Below, one piece after another: positions 52,455 to 61,720 of a stretch of DNA of 64,000 nucleotides. The translations under genes and the position numbers were made by a program. The stretch lies in assembly GCA_963695175.1 (NCBI GenBank), contig CAVOGG010000004.1, positions 806,001 to 870,000 of the forward strand. The letters run 5' to 3'. Source of the DNA: Fodinibacter sp963695175. Its GTDB lineage: Bacteria > Actinomycetota > Actinomycetes > Actinomycetales > Dermatophilaceae. The number at the start of each line of letters is the position of its first letter. Position 1 is the first letter of the stretch. The notes beneath the pieces were generated by a model. It was not told the origin of the DNA. It ran no database searches and saw nothing but the letters and a program-made list of their open reading frames with translations.

Positions 52455-53096
52455 ATGGACCATCGCGACTGGCCGATGTTCGACCTCCGCCTCACGACGG
52501 CGGATCTTCAGCTCCAACACCTGACCGAGGCACACCTCGGCACCCTCGCCGCCATCCTTCCCGACGATGCCGAGCAGGACCCTTCGGCGACGACCTACCC
52601 CGACCTGGATCCGGAGCGGAACCGCCGGGTGATCCTCCACCAGGACTATTGGCGAGCGCGCGGCAACTGGCGACCGGAGTCGTGGGCGCTGAGCTTCGGA
52701 GTCTTCCGAGACGGTGAGCTCGTCGGGTACCAGGGTTTGGAAGGTGAGGACTTCGCCAGGCTGCGGACAGTGGACTCGTCCTCGTTCCTGACGGTCGAAG
52801 CCCGTGGACACGGCTGGGGCAAGCAGATGCGCGCTGCCGTCCTAGCCCTTGCTTTCGGTCCACTCGGCGCGCGCTTCGCCATCACCTCGGCATGGACGGA
52901 CAACCACACCTCTCTGGGCGTCTCTCGGGCACTTGGCTACGTCAGCAACGGGGTATCAGCACACCGGCGCGGCGACGCAACCGGAGAAATGACCCACATG
53001 CGCCTCACCCGTGAGCAGTGGCTGACGTCCGGATGGGCGGACCGGGTAGTGGTTGCTGGGGCCGACGAGTGCATGGCGTTCTTCGCCCTGCGTTGA
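52455..53096 (+). CDS. GNAT-family N-acetyltransferase
   Basis: A 213-residue enzyme: LTTADLQLQHLTEAHLGTL at the N terminus, a beta sheet with ELVGYQGLEGEDFA, and the acetyl-CoA loop in TVEARGHGWGKQMRAAVLAL, then SLGVSRALGYVSNG. Substrate unknown. A TACTGT box lies 6 bases before the ATG at 52455. Confidence 0.85.
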   Translation: MDHRDWPMFDLRLTTADLQLQHLTEAHLGTLAAILPDDAEQDPSATTYPDLDPERNRRVILHQDYWRARGNWRPESWALSFGVFRDGELVGYQGLEGEDFARLRTVDSSSFLTVEARGHGWGKQMRAAVLALAFGPLGARFAITSAWTDNHTSLGVSRALGYVSNGVSAHRRGDATGEMTHMRLTREQWLTSGWADRVVVAGADECMAFFALR

Positions 53097-53117
53097 GCGA
53101 TGCGATACCCAGGAAGC

Positions 53118-53141
53118 AACCGGATCTGCTGCGACCCGGGC
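53118..53141 (+). repeat. Possible degenerate cassette-type repeat
   Basis: CAACCGGATCTGCTGCGACC; one base away from CTGCCGC. Confidence 0.35.
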
Positions 53142-53201
53142 GGGTCAACTGGCGGCGTGGTGGGGCAGTTGTGCTCGGGTCCTGAGTGCGACCATGGGCG
53201 A

Positions 53202-53731
53202 GTGGGTGCCCAAGACCTGACGACGAACCGGCTTCGCCTGGATGGGCCCGTCCCGGCCGACGTGGCCGGGGTGTTCGCAATCTTGAGTGACTCGCAAACT
53301 GTCGTGCACAACCCATCCGACCTGCTGACCCACGAGGTCGATGCCTCGGAGCTGGTAGCCCGGTGGATCTGCCACTGGGATGAACACGGCTTGGGCTACT
53401 GTGTGCCCGTGCCCGTGCCCGTGGTTCGGATCGCATCATCGGCTATGTCGGGGTGAAGCGGATGACGGTTCAGGACCAGTCGGTGCTGAACCTGGTATGT
53501 CGTCTGGTGCCAGATGCCTGGGGGCGTGGGTTAGCCACCGAGGCGGTAGAGGGCGTTGTGAGCTGGGTAATGGCCGAGAAGCCGAGCGAGGTGATCCTGG
53601 CGCGTGTGCGCCCCGAGAACCTGGCGAGTCAGAACGTCGCGGTGAAGGCGGGACTTCATCGCGACGTCGCCTTGGACGACGAAGGCGAAGATGGTCTGGA
53701 TTGGGCCTACACCAACCGAGAGCTGCCGTGA
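53202..53731 (+). pseudogene. GNAT acetyltransferase, frameshifted at a hexamer repeat
   Basis: The N-terminal part (LTTNRLRLDGPVPADVAGVF; WICHWDEHGLGYC) and the C-terminal part (IIGYVGVKRMT; PDAWGRGLATEAVEGVVSWV, the acetyl-CoA loop) are in different frames. The shift is at 53403-53421, where GTGCCC is repeated three times in tandem, a likely slippage site. One-base insertion would restore the frame. Either a decayed gene or one switched on and off by slippage. Confidence 0.7.
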
Positions 53732-53958
53732 GGCAGTCCACCGTCTGACGGTGAATGGATCTCCAGCTCAGACGCTCCAGCGGGGGCAACGCCAACCGCG
53801 GCTGATTGGCTGAGTTGAAAGGCGTCCCCACTGGATCTCCGGTGGAGTCCTTGCGGCTGGAAGTGATCCGTCCTCATGTGCCGCCGATCGGTACGCCGTT
53901 GGATCGAGCACGGCCCGTTCGATCCCGGCCAACCCTTTTGGTTGGTCGGATGAGCCGT

Positions 53959-54372
53959 TCAAAGGCGGGGCTGGGCCCGGCGACGCCATCGCCGGACCAG
54001 GACGAGCAGGCGCCACCCCAATAGCGCAATGACCGCCGTGCTCACGAGCACATCCGCGAGCCCCACCCTTACCCCGGGCTCCCAGGCTCGATCTCCGACC
54101 CGTACGCCCTGCTTCCGCTCCCCAACAGCAGCTGGGCGGTCCTGCCATGCGACTCCCGAGGTCACGGTTTGGTCGTTCTCGACGAACGAGCCGACCGGGA
54201 TGTCCGCGCCTCGAGCGGGCCGTAAACCCTCGATCACCATCGTGCCGGGCCGTCCGTTCCCGGAGGCCGCAACCACCTTGGCTCCCTCCGCCGCGGCGGT
54301 GACCCACAGCACCCACCCGAGCGCGACCACGAGCAGCACGTCGAGAAGCAGGCTCACCGGTACGCCCGTCAC
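53959..54372 (-). CDS. Two-helix membrane protein with outer domain
   Basis: A 137-residue protein: N-terminal helix (LLLDVLLVVALGWVLWV), a roughly 75-residue extracytoplasmic part, and a C-terminal helix (VLVSTAVIALLGWRLLVLV) followed by an Arg-rich end. Family unknown. The 227-base gap before it (53732-53958) holds no gene I can support. Confidence 0.55.
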   Translation of the reverse strand: MTGVPVSLLLDVLLVVALGWVLWVTAAAEGAKVVAASGNGRPGTMVIEGLRPARGADIPVGSFVENDQTVTSGVAWQDRPAAVGERKQGVRVGDRAWEPGVRVGLADVLVSTAVIALLGWRLLVLVRRWRRRAQPRL

Positions 54373-54587
54373 GCGACGATCCGGAAGGCCACTGCCCGCG
54401 GTGCTCACCTCGCGCCCAGCAGCCGACAGGCAGCTGCGGCGCCGTCGCCGCATCCATGCCGAACACGCAGTCGTGCTGCATCCGCCACCACTGTGCAATG
54501 CCTTCGGGGTGCCACACCCTGAGGTTAGAGATCAACTCAGCGTCACGCCGCGGTTGCCGCAGCGGGGTCCTCAACCGCCGCAATCAG

Positions 54588-54737
54588 TCACGGGAGGAAG
54601 CGGCCAGGGCGGCCTACCTCTGGCTGCTGAATCCGGCGATGTGCGTCCATGACACCGTGGCGCACGGCCAAGCGAATGATGAAATAGCCGGCCACCAACG
54701 GCAGGGCGCTGAGCAATAGGTACGCAAAGATATCCAT
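54588..54737 (-). CDS. Very small membrane protein, 49 residues
   Basis: MDIFAYLLLSALPLVAGYFI forms one membrane helix, followed by a short basic tail. Function unknown; single-gene unit. Confidence 0.5.
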   Translation of the reverse strand: MDIFAYLLLSALPLVAGYFIIRLAVRHGVMDAHRRIQQPEVGRPGRFLP

Positions 54738-54801
54738 GCCGAGACCGTAGAGGCATACGTACTCGCAGGCGCCCAACGCGGGCGCATTGGTGCACCATCC
54801 C

Positions 54802-54826
54802 CCGCACTCTCATGCCGCAGTGAGGG
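54802..54826 (+). repeat. Cassette-type repeat
   Basis: CCGCACTCTCATGCCGCAGT then GAGGG; sits immediately before the 3' end of the broken lipoprotein gene. Confidence 0.6.
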
Positions 54827-55293
54827 CTACAGCCCGTGGTCCCCGAGGATGTCGGCGAGCAGCCAAGCTCCCTTGCCGTCCTGGACCAGAGTCCAGATGT
54901 CAAAGTCGCCGGGATACATCGCATCGCCTGAGGCGACCTTGTACGTAACCCTCAGGTCCACCGCCTGCGCGTAGGCCCCGAGCGGGCCAGCTTCAGCCGG
55001 CGGTTGGTCTGACCCGGCGAGGTGCCAGTCGGTGATTCGCTGCGGGTGCTCGAGCCAGCCGCCTTGGGCCCTCTCGTTGTCGATTAACCGCGGCGTCATG
55101 ACTGCCTCAACGCTGCGAACGTCACCGTTCTGCAGACGGTTCATGATCTGTTCGAGCGTGGCCTGCGCCGACCGCGTGTTGTCGATCGATGCGACCGGTT
55201 GCCATTCTCGGCGCAGCCCGCCAGCGCCCCCGCTAGGACCAGTGTGATCCTGCCCCCGGGATGGCCCTTCGGGAAGGTACGGAGGCGGAGCAC
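54827..55293 (-). pseudogene. Lipoprotein gene broken by a frameshift
   Basis: One frame encodes a lipoprotein signal (RITLVLAGALAGC, lipobox LAGC) from a GTG near 55293; the mature domain (STDNTRSAQ-type start through SVEAVMTPRLIDNERAQ, and WTLVQDGKGAWLLADILGD at the end) is in another frame. The shift lies near 55190-55210. The two parts together would make a normal 150-residue lipoprotein. Confidence 0.55.
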
Positions 55294-55496
55294 CGCCTGC
55301 TGCAAGCACCAACACAGAAACGTCCGCTCTTGCCCGTTGTTGGCGCGGTAGCGTCCGACCACCAGCGTGTGCGGCGGGGTCGGCATACCGTGGCACGGGA
55401 CGCGTTGAGGGCGGCAGCAGGCGGGAGCGCCCGACCATCGGTTGGTGCATTCACGCACTTCGTTCGTCTCTAAGGCGATCATGATGAGGAGGACAC

Positions 55497-56468
55497 ATGG
55501 AACCTGTGAACTTCGGAGTGATGGGCGCTTCGAGCTTCGCCCTTGCCCAGACTGCCCGGGCGATCCACGAGGCGCGGGGTGCCAGGTTCGCAGCGCTGGC
55601 TACGTCGTCCGCGGCCAAGGCGGAGCCTTTCAGGGCCTTCGCGCCCGACATCGTCGTGCACCTCGACTACGACGCGATGCTGGCCGATCCCACGATCGAG
55701 GCGGTCTACATCCCGCTGCCCAACCACCTGCACGTCGAGTGGACCCTGAAGGCACTGGAGGCGGGCAAGCACGTTCTGACAGAGAAGCCGATCGCAATGA
55801 CCGCGCCGGAGATCGACGCGCTGATTGCTGCCCGTGACCGGACCGGTTTGTTCGCGTCTGAGGCGTACATGATCGTGCACCACCCGCAGTGGCAGCGCGT
55901 TCGAACCCTGATAGACGAGGGCGCGATCGGCAGGCTCCGGCACGTGGATGCGGTGTTCAGCTTCGACCTGCCGGACGTGGGCAACATCCGCAACCGTCCG
56001 GAGACCGGTGGCGGGTCGATCCCGGACATCGGCGTGTACGCCTACGGCTCGGCACGGTTCGCTGCGCGTGCCGAACCGGTAGAGCTCACCTCGCGGATCC
56101 GCAGGGAGCACGGCGTCGACGTGTGGGCCCAGGTCACCGGGACCATGGCCGGGCCTGCCGGTGAATTCAGCTACTGCGCGCTCACCTCGACCCGTCTGTA
56201 CCCGCGGCAGGAGGTCACGTTCCAGGGCGAGAAGGGACTGATCCGGGTGACCGCGCCGTTCAACGCTGGGCTCGTGGGCGAGGCGCAGGTACACCTGGAC
56301 CAGGGCGAGACGACGCGCGTCGACCGGTTCCCGGGGGTGCGTCAGTACGTGCTCGAGTTCGAGAACCTCGTCGCGACCCTGCGGACCGGTCTCGAGTTCC
56401 CGTGGACCCTCGAGGACGCTCGCGGTACGCAGGCGATGATTGATCTGGTGCGGGCCAACGAGGTCTGA
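55497..56468 (+). CDS. Gfo/Idh/MocA-family oxidoreductase
   Basis: A 323-residue NAD(P)-dependent oxidoreductase, usually acting on sugars or inositols. The Rossmann entry is NFGVMGASSFALAQTARAI (a glycine-poor version), the substrate-site motif is TEKPIAMT, and the C-terminal domain is complete. GAGGAGG lies 8 bases before the ATG. It is the largest metabolic gene in the cassette region. No pathway partner is adjacent. Confidence 0.85.
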   Translation: MEPVNFGVMGASSFALAQTARAIHEARGARFAALATSSAAKAEPFRAFAPDIVVHLDYDAMLADPTIEAVYIPLPNHLHVEWTLKALEAGKHVLTEKPIAMTAPEIDALIAARDRTGLFASEAYMIVHHPQWQRVRTLIDEGAIGRLRHVDAVFSFDLPDVGNIRNRPETGGGSIPDIGVYAYGSARFAARAEPVELTSRIRREHGVDVWAQVTGTMAGPAGEFSYCALTSTRLYPRQEVTFQGEKGLIRVTAPFNAGLVGEAQVHLDQGETTRVDRFPGVRQYVLEFENLVATLRTGLEFPWTLEDARGTQAMIDLVRANEV

Positions 56469-56547
56469 CACCCGGGCAGGTCACTCGTTTCCTCGTGGAG
56501 GATGCAGCGAGCGGCGGTATCCCGTCACGGCCTCCCGTCACGGCCTC

Positions 56548-56600
56548 AAACGTCCGGAACTGCCGCGGAGAGGGAAGGCGCTCCCGCCGATGTGAGGATG
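56548..56600 (+). repeat. Cassette-type repeat, long form
   Basis: AAACGTCCGGAACTGCCGCG, GAGAGGGAAGGCGCTCCCGC, CGATGTGAGGATG. GGGA and TCCC can pair; the final words match the long form at 51145. Confidence 0.7.
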
Positions 56601-56642
56601 TCTGGGTAGGCTTCTCGCCCCGGACCGAACTGCACCGGAGAG

Positions 56643-57116
56643 ATGATGAACGCAGCCGACAAGCAAGGCGTGACCTTCGAGACCACCCTGAGCGCTAGTG
56701 GCAACAACACTGGCATCGAGGTGCCCGAAGAGATCGTCGAAGAGCTCGGCCGTGGAAAGCGGCCTCCGGTGATCGTCACCGTGAACGGCCACGAGTACCG
56801 CAGCACGGTCGCGGTCATGGGCGGCCGATACCTGATCGGCCTCAGTGCAGCCATTCGCAATGCGACCGGGCTCAAGGGTGGGGACCCGATCTCCGTGAAC
56901 CTCAAGGTCGCGGACACCCCTCGAGAAGTAGAGGTGCCTTTGGACTTCGCAGCCGCGATGGACGAACACGCGCCGGCCCGGGAGTTCTTCGACCAGCTCT
57001 CCAACAGCATGCAGCGGTACCACGTCGACAACATCAATGCTGCGAAGTCGCCGCAGACCCGTCAGCGACGCATCGACAAGTCGGTCGCCCTCTTCTTGGC
57101 CGGCAAGCAGCGGTAA
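56643..57116 (+). CDS. DUF1905/YdeI-like protein
   Basis: A 157-residue protein. The N-terminal 90 residues match DUF1905 (FETTLSASGNNTGIEVPEEI; VNGHEYRSTVAVMGGRYLIG) and the C-terminal part is the YdeI/OmdA-like segment (ISKSVALFLAGKQR-type end), a family linked to protection from bacteriocins. ATG at 56643 or 56646. Function not proven. Confidence 0.75.
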   Translation: MMNAADKQGVTFETTLSASGNNTGIEVPEEIVEELGRGKRPPVIVTVNGHEYRSTVAVMGGRYLIGLSAAIRNATGLKGGDPISVNLKVADTPREVEVPLDFAAAMDEHAPAREFFDQLSNSMQRYHVDNINAAKSPQTRQRRIDKSVALFLAGKQR

Positions 57117-57155
57117 GGCCTGCACAATGCGGCTACGTCACACCTGACGAAGTTG

Positions 57156-57199
57156 CTTCCTATGCCGCAGATAGGGAGCGATCCTGCCGAAATCCGGAT
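57156..57199 (+). repeat. Cassette-type repeat, long form
   Basis: CTTCCTATGCCGCAGATAGG, GAGCGATCCTGCCGAAATCC. CCTAT (57159-57163) and ATAGG can pair across the core. Confidence 0.65.
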
Positions 57200-57272
57200 A
57201 AGGGCATCCAGCGATACCCCCGGATGCAACGCGCCGTGATTCGTCTGCGAAGTCGTACCGTGCTCAGCCGAG

Positions 57273-57626
57273 ATGGGTCTCAACGGATCGTCCGCGCCCT
57301 GGGTAGTCGGCGTCGCCGACGTCCTTTCACCCGATGGGCGCATGGTCCACACTGAGTCCGTGTCTGTGCGCGCGAAGGTTGTGGAGGTTGCCGTCGGAGT
57401 TCGAGCGCTTCCGTCGCCGGCTCGCCAAGCCGTTGGTGGCGCCCTCATCCTGGGTGTCGTTGGAGCACTGGCAGGTTTGATCCTTGGCCTGATCGCGTAC
57501 CCGCCGACCGCGTGGGCCGCAGTGTTTGAGATCGGTATTCCTGCGGCTGCGCTCGGGCTGATCGGCGGGCTAATCGTCGGGCTCCTAACGCGCGCGGCGT
57601 CCGTACGGACGTCAAGAACTCGATAA
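57273..57626 (+). CDS. Small membrane protein with two C-terminal helices
   Basis: A 117-residue protein: a soluble first half (VADVLSPDGRMVHTESVSVR) and two Gly/Leu-rich helices (about 55-75 and 85-108). Family unknown. Confidence 0.55.
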   Translation: MGLNGSSAPWVVGVADVLSPDGRMVHTESVSVRAKVVEVAVGVRALPSPARQAVGGALILGVVGALAGLILGLIAYPPTAWAAVFEIGIPAAALGLIGGLIVGLLTRAASVRTSRTR

Positions 57627-57641
57627 CTGCGGCCGCGGTCT

Positions 57642-57669
57642 GAACGCTCCTATGCCGCTGTCCGGGCGG
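57642..57669 (+). repeat. Cassette-type repeat
   Basis: GAACGCTCCTATGCCGCTGT then CCGGGC; last repeat before a 4-kb stretch without copies. Confidence 0.55.
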
Positions 57670-57792
57670 TCGCCTCACGCGGCCATGAGACGCACGGTTG
57701 GGCGGCGCGGACTCATGGGATCGGCGTGTGACGTGGAGGGATCGGCGGTCGATCAGGTGTGCGGTCTGCAATGCACAGTGATGAACCGGTGA

Positions 57793-58511
57793 TCAGGCCG
57801 GCGCTGACCCGGTGGCCGAGCCGGCTTCTGGTTTCGCGGGCCAACCGCGGATGCTCAAGGTGTCGGTGTCGACGACCTCGATCGCGATGTCGGCGAGCTT
57901 GCGGTTGGAGTCTTGGCTGGCCGCGCGCAGGACGTCGAACGCTTGCGTGCGGCTGAGTCGGTGTCGGTGCATGAGTACTCGATGGCGACCCCGATCTCTC
58001 GGTTGGTCTCCCGGGCGCGCTTCAGGTTCCGTGCGCGGTCACTGGCGAGCAGGGTCTTCATCAGCAGTCCGCCGTGTGTTAGCGAGAACCAGACCTACTG
58101 CGCGGGTGTGCTCTTCGAAGGCGTCGGCGGCGTGGGAGTAGATGTTCAGCGCGGCGATGCTGCCGAAGTCGCCACTAAGCCGGAGGCGCTGCGACAGCAG
58201 CCTGCGCACCCCCTGCTCGGCGTGCACCCGCGCACCCACGTCGGCCACCGCTCGTCGCCGACCACGTCGTCGCTGACGTAGACGGAGTCGTCGCGCACGG
58301 CATCCACGCACGGGCCGAAACCCATCTCGTACTGCAGAAAGTCCGCTTTGTTGCACCAGGGTGAGTGGCTGCCTCGGTGCGGAACTTCCTCGCCCGCAAC
58401 ACCGTCAGGCTCGCCCAGCCGCCGACGGGACCCGCTCCACCGTGAGGTTTGCCTAGTCGTGCAATGCCGGCATGCCCTCAGCAGTGGTGGCCCGGTCCGC
58501 GAGGTCTGCCA
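57793..58511 (-). pseudogene. GAF-ANTAR regulator remnant with several frameshifts
   Basis: Fragments in three frames, in order: MADLADRATTAEGMPALHD (then a stop), LTVERVPSAAG, DFLQYEMGFGPCVDAVRDDS and DERWPTWV (GAF), GVRRLLSQRLRLSGDFGSIA and ALNIYSHAADAF, then an ANTAR end (LSRTQAFDVLRAASQDSNRK, LADIAIEVVDTDTLSIRG). ANTAR proteins bind RNA hairpins and act as antiterminators. At least three frameshifts and one stop make it nonfunctional. Confidence 0.75.
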
Positions 58512-58670
58512 TCGCCACTGCGAGGTCGAGAAGCTCACCCCATACGGGGGCTCCTGCTTTGTCGACCCATCTGACGACAGCGGCAGCAAGACGGCCTTCC
58601 CTGGTTCCAGCGGTGGTGCAAGCGGGTCCCAGCAGGCGCAGTGCGGCACCATGGGCTCAGGTGGTTCGAT

Positions 58671-59642
58671 CTACTCGGCCAGCTCAAGACCGTCACGGGG
58701 TTGGCGACGCGCGAGACCGCTCAGTCCGATCGGTATCGTGTTGGGCGAGGCATCGGTCGTGCTGCCACCGCGGGGGCCTCTGTCGTCCGCGGACCACGCC
58801 AGACCCAGACCCAGCCCCATGACCTCGTTGTCACCCAGGCCCAGTCTCAGCGCGACGGCCGTGGCGTGCGGGGGTCGTTGCTGTGGATCCTTGTGAAGGC
58901 AGTCCTCGATCACCAAGGCAAGATCCTCCGGCAGGCCACCGGGCAGAGGTGGCGGGGGATCCTGGACGTGGCTGAAGGCGGTGGCGAACGGTGTCTCGCG
59001 GTCGAAGGGCCGTTGCCCGCTGAGCATCTCGTGGGCGACGACCCCCAACGCGTACAGGTCGCTGGCACCGGTGGCGGCCTGTCCCAGCACCTGCTCGGGG
59101 CTCATGTAGTTGGGAGTGCCCAGCAGCTCACCGTGCAGGGTGTGCCCCGAGGCGTCCAGGGCCCGAGCGATCCCGAAGTCGGTGAGCTTCACCAACCCGT
59201 CCCGGCGGATCAGGATGTTGGCCGGTTTCACGTCGCGGTGCACCACGCGGGCCTTGTGCGCGACTCCCAGGGCGAGCGCTGCCTGGCCCATGATGGAACG
59301 GGCCTCCGCGTGCGGCAGCGGGCCGCGCTCACGAAGCATCGCGGACAGCGGCTGGCCGTCGACGAGCTCCACGACGAGATAGGCCAACCCGTCGTCCTCG
59401 CCGTAGTCGAAGACGGTCGCAATGTTGGCGTGCAGGAGCCCGGCGGAGTGCACTGCCTCGTCGCGGAACCGCAGGGAGAACAGCTTCTCGTGCTCGACGT
59501 CGGGGCGCATCACCTTGACCGCGACGTCTCGACGGAGCACCTGGTCACGGCCGGCCCAGACATCAGCCATGCCACCGGAGGCAATGTGTGTAGTGAGGGT
59601 GTACCTGCCCCCCAGCACGAAGCCCTCATGCAACCGGTTCAT
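58671..59642 (-). CDS. Soluble Ser/Thr protein kinase
   Basis: A 323-residue Hanks-type kinase: IASGGMADVWAG (nucleotide loop), VAVKVM (Lys), VVHRDVKPANILI, LTDFGIARAL and GTPNYMSPEQ are intact. It has no membrane helix or sensor domain. The ATG at 59642 is preferred because GGTGGA precedes it. It lies between a dead GAF-ANTAR gene and a SpoIIE phosphatase, suggesting a partner-switching or stress signalling block. Confidence 0.87.
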   Translation of the reverse strand: MNRLHEGFVLGGRYTLTTHIASGGMADVWAGRDQVLRRDVAVKVMRPDVEHEKLFSLRFRDEAVHSAGLLHANIATVFDYGEDDGLAYLVVELVDGQPLSAMLRERGPLPHAEARSIMGQAALALGVAHKARVVHRDVKPANILIRRDGLVKLTDFGIARALDASGHTLHGELLGTPNYMSPEQVLGQAATGASDLYALGVVAHEMLSGQRPFDRETPFATAFSHVQDPPPPLPGGLPEDLALVIEDCLHKDPQQRPPHATAVALRLGLGDNEVMGLGLGLAWSADDRGPRGGSTTDASPNTIPIGLSGLARRQPRDGLELAE

Positions 59643-59828
59643 GGTGAGTCCACCCGGCCCAGCGAGACCTTCGGCGGCTCGAACGGTGTTGTCGAGCACA
59701 TGGGCCTACTCCTGGTGCCTGGGTGTGGTGCAGAGTGCACCGCAGTAGGATCCTCTCACGACTCTATCTGCTCACCTAATAGGTGTCTATGGAACTCCTC
59801 AGGAAACATGGTGATACCCTCCGGCCTC

Positions 59829-60074
59829 ATGGCGCGCCCCTATGGAGAACCTGTCGAGGTCATCACCGAGCCGATCCCGGCGCGGTCGCCGTTCATCCCG
59901 CTCGACGCCAAGATGGTGGTTGGTGTGGTGGCACCGTCCCTGCCGGACGCGAAGCCGATCGTTCTGCTTCCCGGCTTCGAGTACCGGATGGGCGAGTGGC
60001 GTCACCCGGAGACGCGCGAGGTCCACTGGCGGCTTGAGCGAAGGAAGGCTGCCCAGTACGGCGACCGCGAGTAG
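59829..60074 (+). CDS. Unrecognised small protein, 81 residues
   Basis: MARPYGEPVEVITEPIPARS with a conserved-looking end (MGEWRHPETREVHWRLERR). The ATG at 59829 follows a TACCCT box by 8 bases; another ATG at 59808 adds seven residues. It could encode a hypothetical nucleotide- or DNA-associated protein, but nothing supports a function. Confidence 0.5.
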   Translation: MARPYGEPVEVITEPIPARSPFIPLDAKMVVGVVAPSLPDAKPIVLLPGFEYRMGEWRHPETREVHWRLERRKAAQYGDRE

Positions 60075-60140
60075 TCCTGCTGAGGCGTCATCCGATCGCC
60101 AGCCGGACAGCCTGCGTACCCACGCGGGTGTCGGGTGGTC

Positions 60141-61217
60141 TCAACGGACGGTGGACGCCGCGACTGGCGCCACGGTGTTCTCCAGCAGAAGGACAGCCAG
60201 ATCGTCACCGAGCGCCCCATCAGGCACGTGGGACTTGGCCCGCGACAGCAGCGCCTCCAAGGCGTGCTCCAGGTTGCCCATGGCGAGCATCGGGGCGATG
60301 TCCAGAAGGGGCAGGAACTCGGCGTCGGCGTCTCGGGCTTCGCTGAGACCGTCGGTGTAGAGCAGGAGCCGGTCTCCCGGTGCCCACGGGTAGCTCTCCT
60401 CCACGGCGTCGTCGCCGATGCCGAGCGGCAACCCGGTGGGCGGTTCCAGGAAGGTCGCGGAGCCGTCGGGTCGAACCAAGATGGCGGGCGGGTGGCCGCA
60501 GCTGGTCACGATGATGGTCTCGGGGAAGGTCAGGTCCACCAGCAGTGCCGTGACGAAGTCCTCTGGACCCAGGAAGGGGGTGAGGTAGGAGTTCATGTCG
60601 TGGACCGCGTCGGCGAGGGTAGCTTTCGTGGCCGCGGCCTGCCGGAAGGCCCGGATCACGCGCGCGGCCTGCTCGACGGCTTCGAGTCCCTTGCCGCGGA
60701 CGTCGCCGACGATGAACCGGGTGAAGCCCTGGGTGACGCTGCAGTCGTACAGGTCCCCGCCGATGACCGCGTCCGCCGCGGCGGACAGGTACCGGGACGC
60801 CGCACGGACGTTCCCGGTGCTCGCCGGCACGGTCGGCAGGATGACCCGCTGTGCGGCCTCCGCGATGGCGGTGACCCGGGTCAGGTGACGCTCGCGGTGG
60901 ACCCGGACGGTGGCGAGCAGTACAGCGGCGACGCTGACCAGAACCACGTCGAGTAGCCGTATCCACTGTTGTGGACTGTCCCAGGTGTGGTTCCACCACC
61001 CCGACCACACCAAGCACAGGATCGCGGCAACACCGAACGAAGCGGTCACCCGTGGGGACAGAACGCTGCACGCGATCAGTGGGGCAATGGCAAAGAGGGG
61101 GTCGGGCACCACGGCGCTCGGCAGTACGAGGTCCAGCACGATCATCCCCAGCAGCCACCCGATCGCCAGCAAAGCCGCGGTCCCGGCGTGGTCACCGCCC
61201 AGGCGTGGTGTGCGCAT
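60141..61217 (-). CDS. Membrane-bound SpoIIE/PP2C-type phosphatase
   Basis: A 358-residue protein: three to four N-terminal membrane helices (about 12-110), a linker, then a SpoIIE phosphatase domain with metal motifs GGDLYD, GDVRGKGLEA and a final GDDLAVLLL. Such phosphatases act on anti-anti-sigma factors and counter anti-sigma kinases of the RsbW type, a remnant of which lies just upstream. Confidence 0.87.
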   Translation of the reverse strand: MRTPRLGGDHAGTAALLAIGWLLGMIVLDLVLPSAVVPDPLFAIAPLIACSVLSPRVTASFGVAAILCLVWSGWWNHTWDSPQQWIRLLDVVLVSVAAVLLATVRVHRERHLTRVTAIAEAAQRVILPTVPASTGNVRAASRYLSAAADAVIGGDLYDCSVTQGFTRFIVGDVRGKGLEAVEQAARVIRAFRQAAATKATLADAVHDMNSYLTPFLGPEDFVTALLVDLTFPETIIVTSCGHPPAILVRPDGSATFLEPPTGLPLGIGDDAVEESYPWAPGDRLLLYTDGLSEARDADAEFLPLLDIAPMLAMGNLEHALEALLSRAKSHVPDGALGDDLAVLLLENTVAPVAASTVR

Positions 61218-61230
61218 ATGCCCTCGGAAC

Positions 61231-61640
61231 TCAGCAACGTGATGACGTGGGGTACCGGTCGCGACCCAGCGACAGCATCGCTGGCCAGAGTACCGATGGC
61301 CGGGCTGGCCGAACACAAAGCGCGTTGCGCTTCGGTGACAACCCAGCGTCGCCTCCTGGACCGTCCATCTCGAACCACACGGTGGTGCCCGACCCGTTGT
61401 GCGCGGTGCCACCCCCCACGGGTGGCGAGCTCGTCCACGATCCCAAGCCCTCGGCCGCCCTCCGCCTCCGGCCTTTTCTCAACCTGAAGGCGAGGCGTGC
61501 CACGGCCGTGCTCAGAGACCTCGACGCGCAGCCCATGCGCACCATGTTGGAGCGTCGCGGTGCGCCACTAATCTTCCCTGCGGGTGACCGGATACCCCGA
61601 GGGGTTGCCTCCGTTGCGCCTGAGTTGCTCGCTGAGCTCG
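61231..61640 (-). pseudogene. RsbW-like anti-sigma ATPase domain remnant
   Basis: In one frame HGLRVEVSEHGRGTPRLQVE and EGGRGLGIVDELATR resemble the N and G boxes of HATPase-type anti-sigma kinases; the C-terminal GSGTTVWFEMDGP is in another frame. No intact start. It lies upstream of the SpoIIE-type phosphatase, its natural functional partner. Confidence 0.55.
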
Positions 61641-61676
61641 ATGCCGGTCAACAGCCCCGATGACCTAGATCCGGCG

Positions 61677-61700
61677 ACGTCCGGAATTGCCGCCGTTGGT
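61677..61700 (+). repeat. Cassette-type repeat
   Basis: ACGTCCGGAATTGCCGCCGT; first repeat after the signalling block. Confidence 0.5.
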
Positions 61701-61720
61701 GAAGACCCTCGCGCTACCTG

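Noticed and set aside
55261..55473. A 70-codon + strand ORF before the oxidoreductase
   Set aside because: It overlaps the lipoprotein signal region in antisense and shows no start signal or motif.
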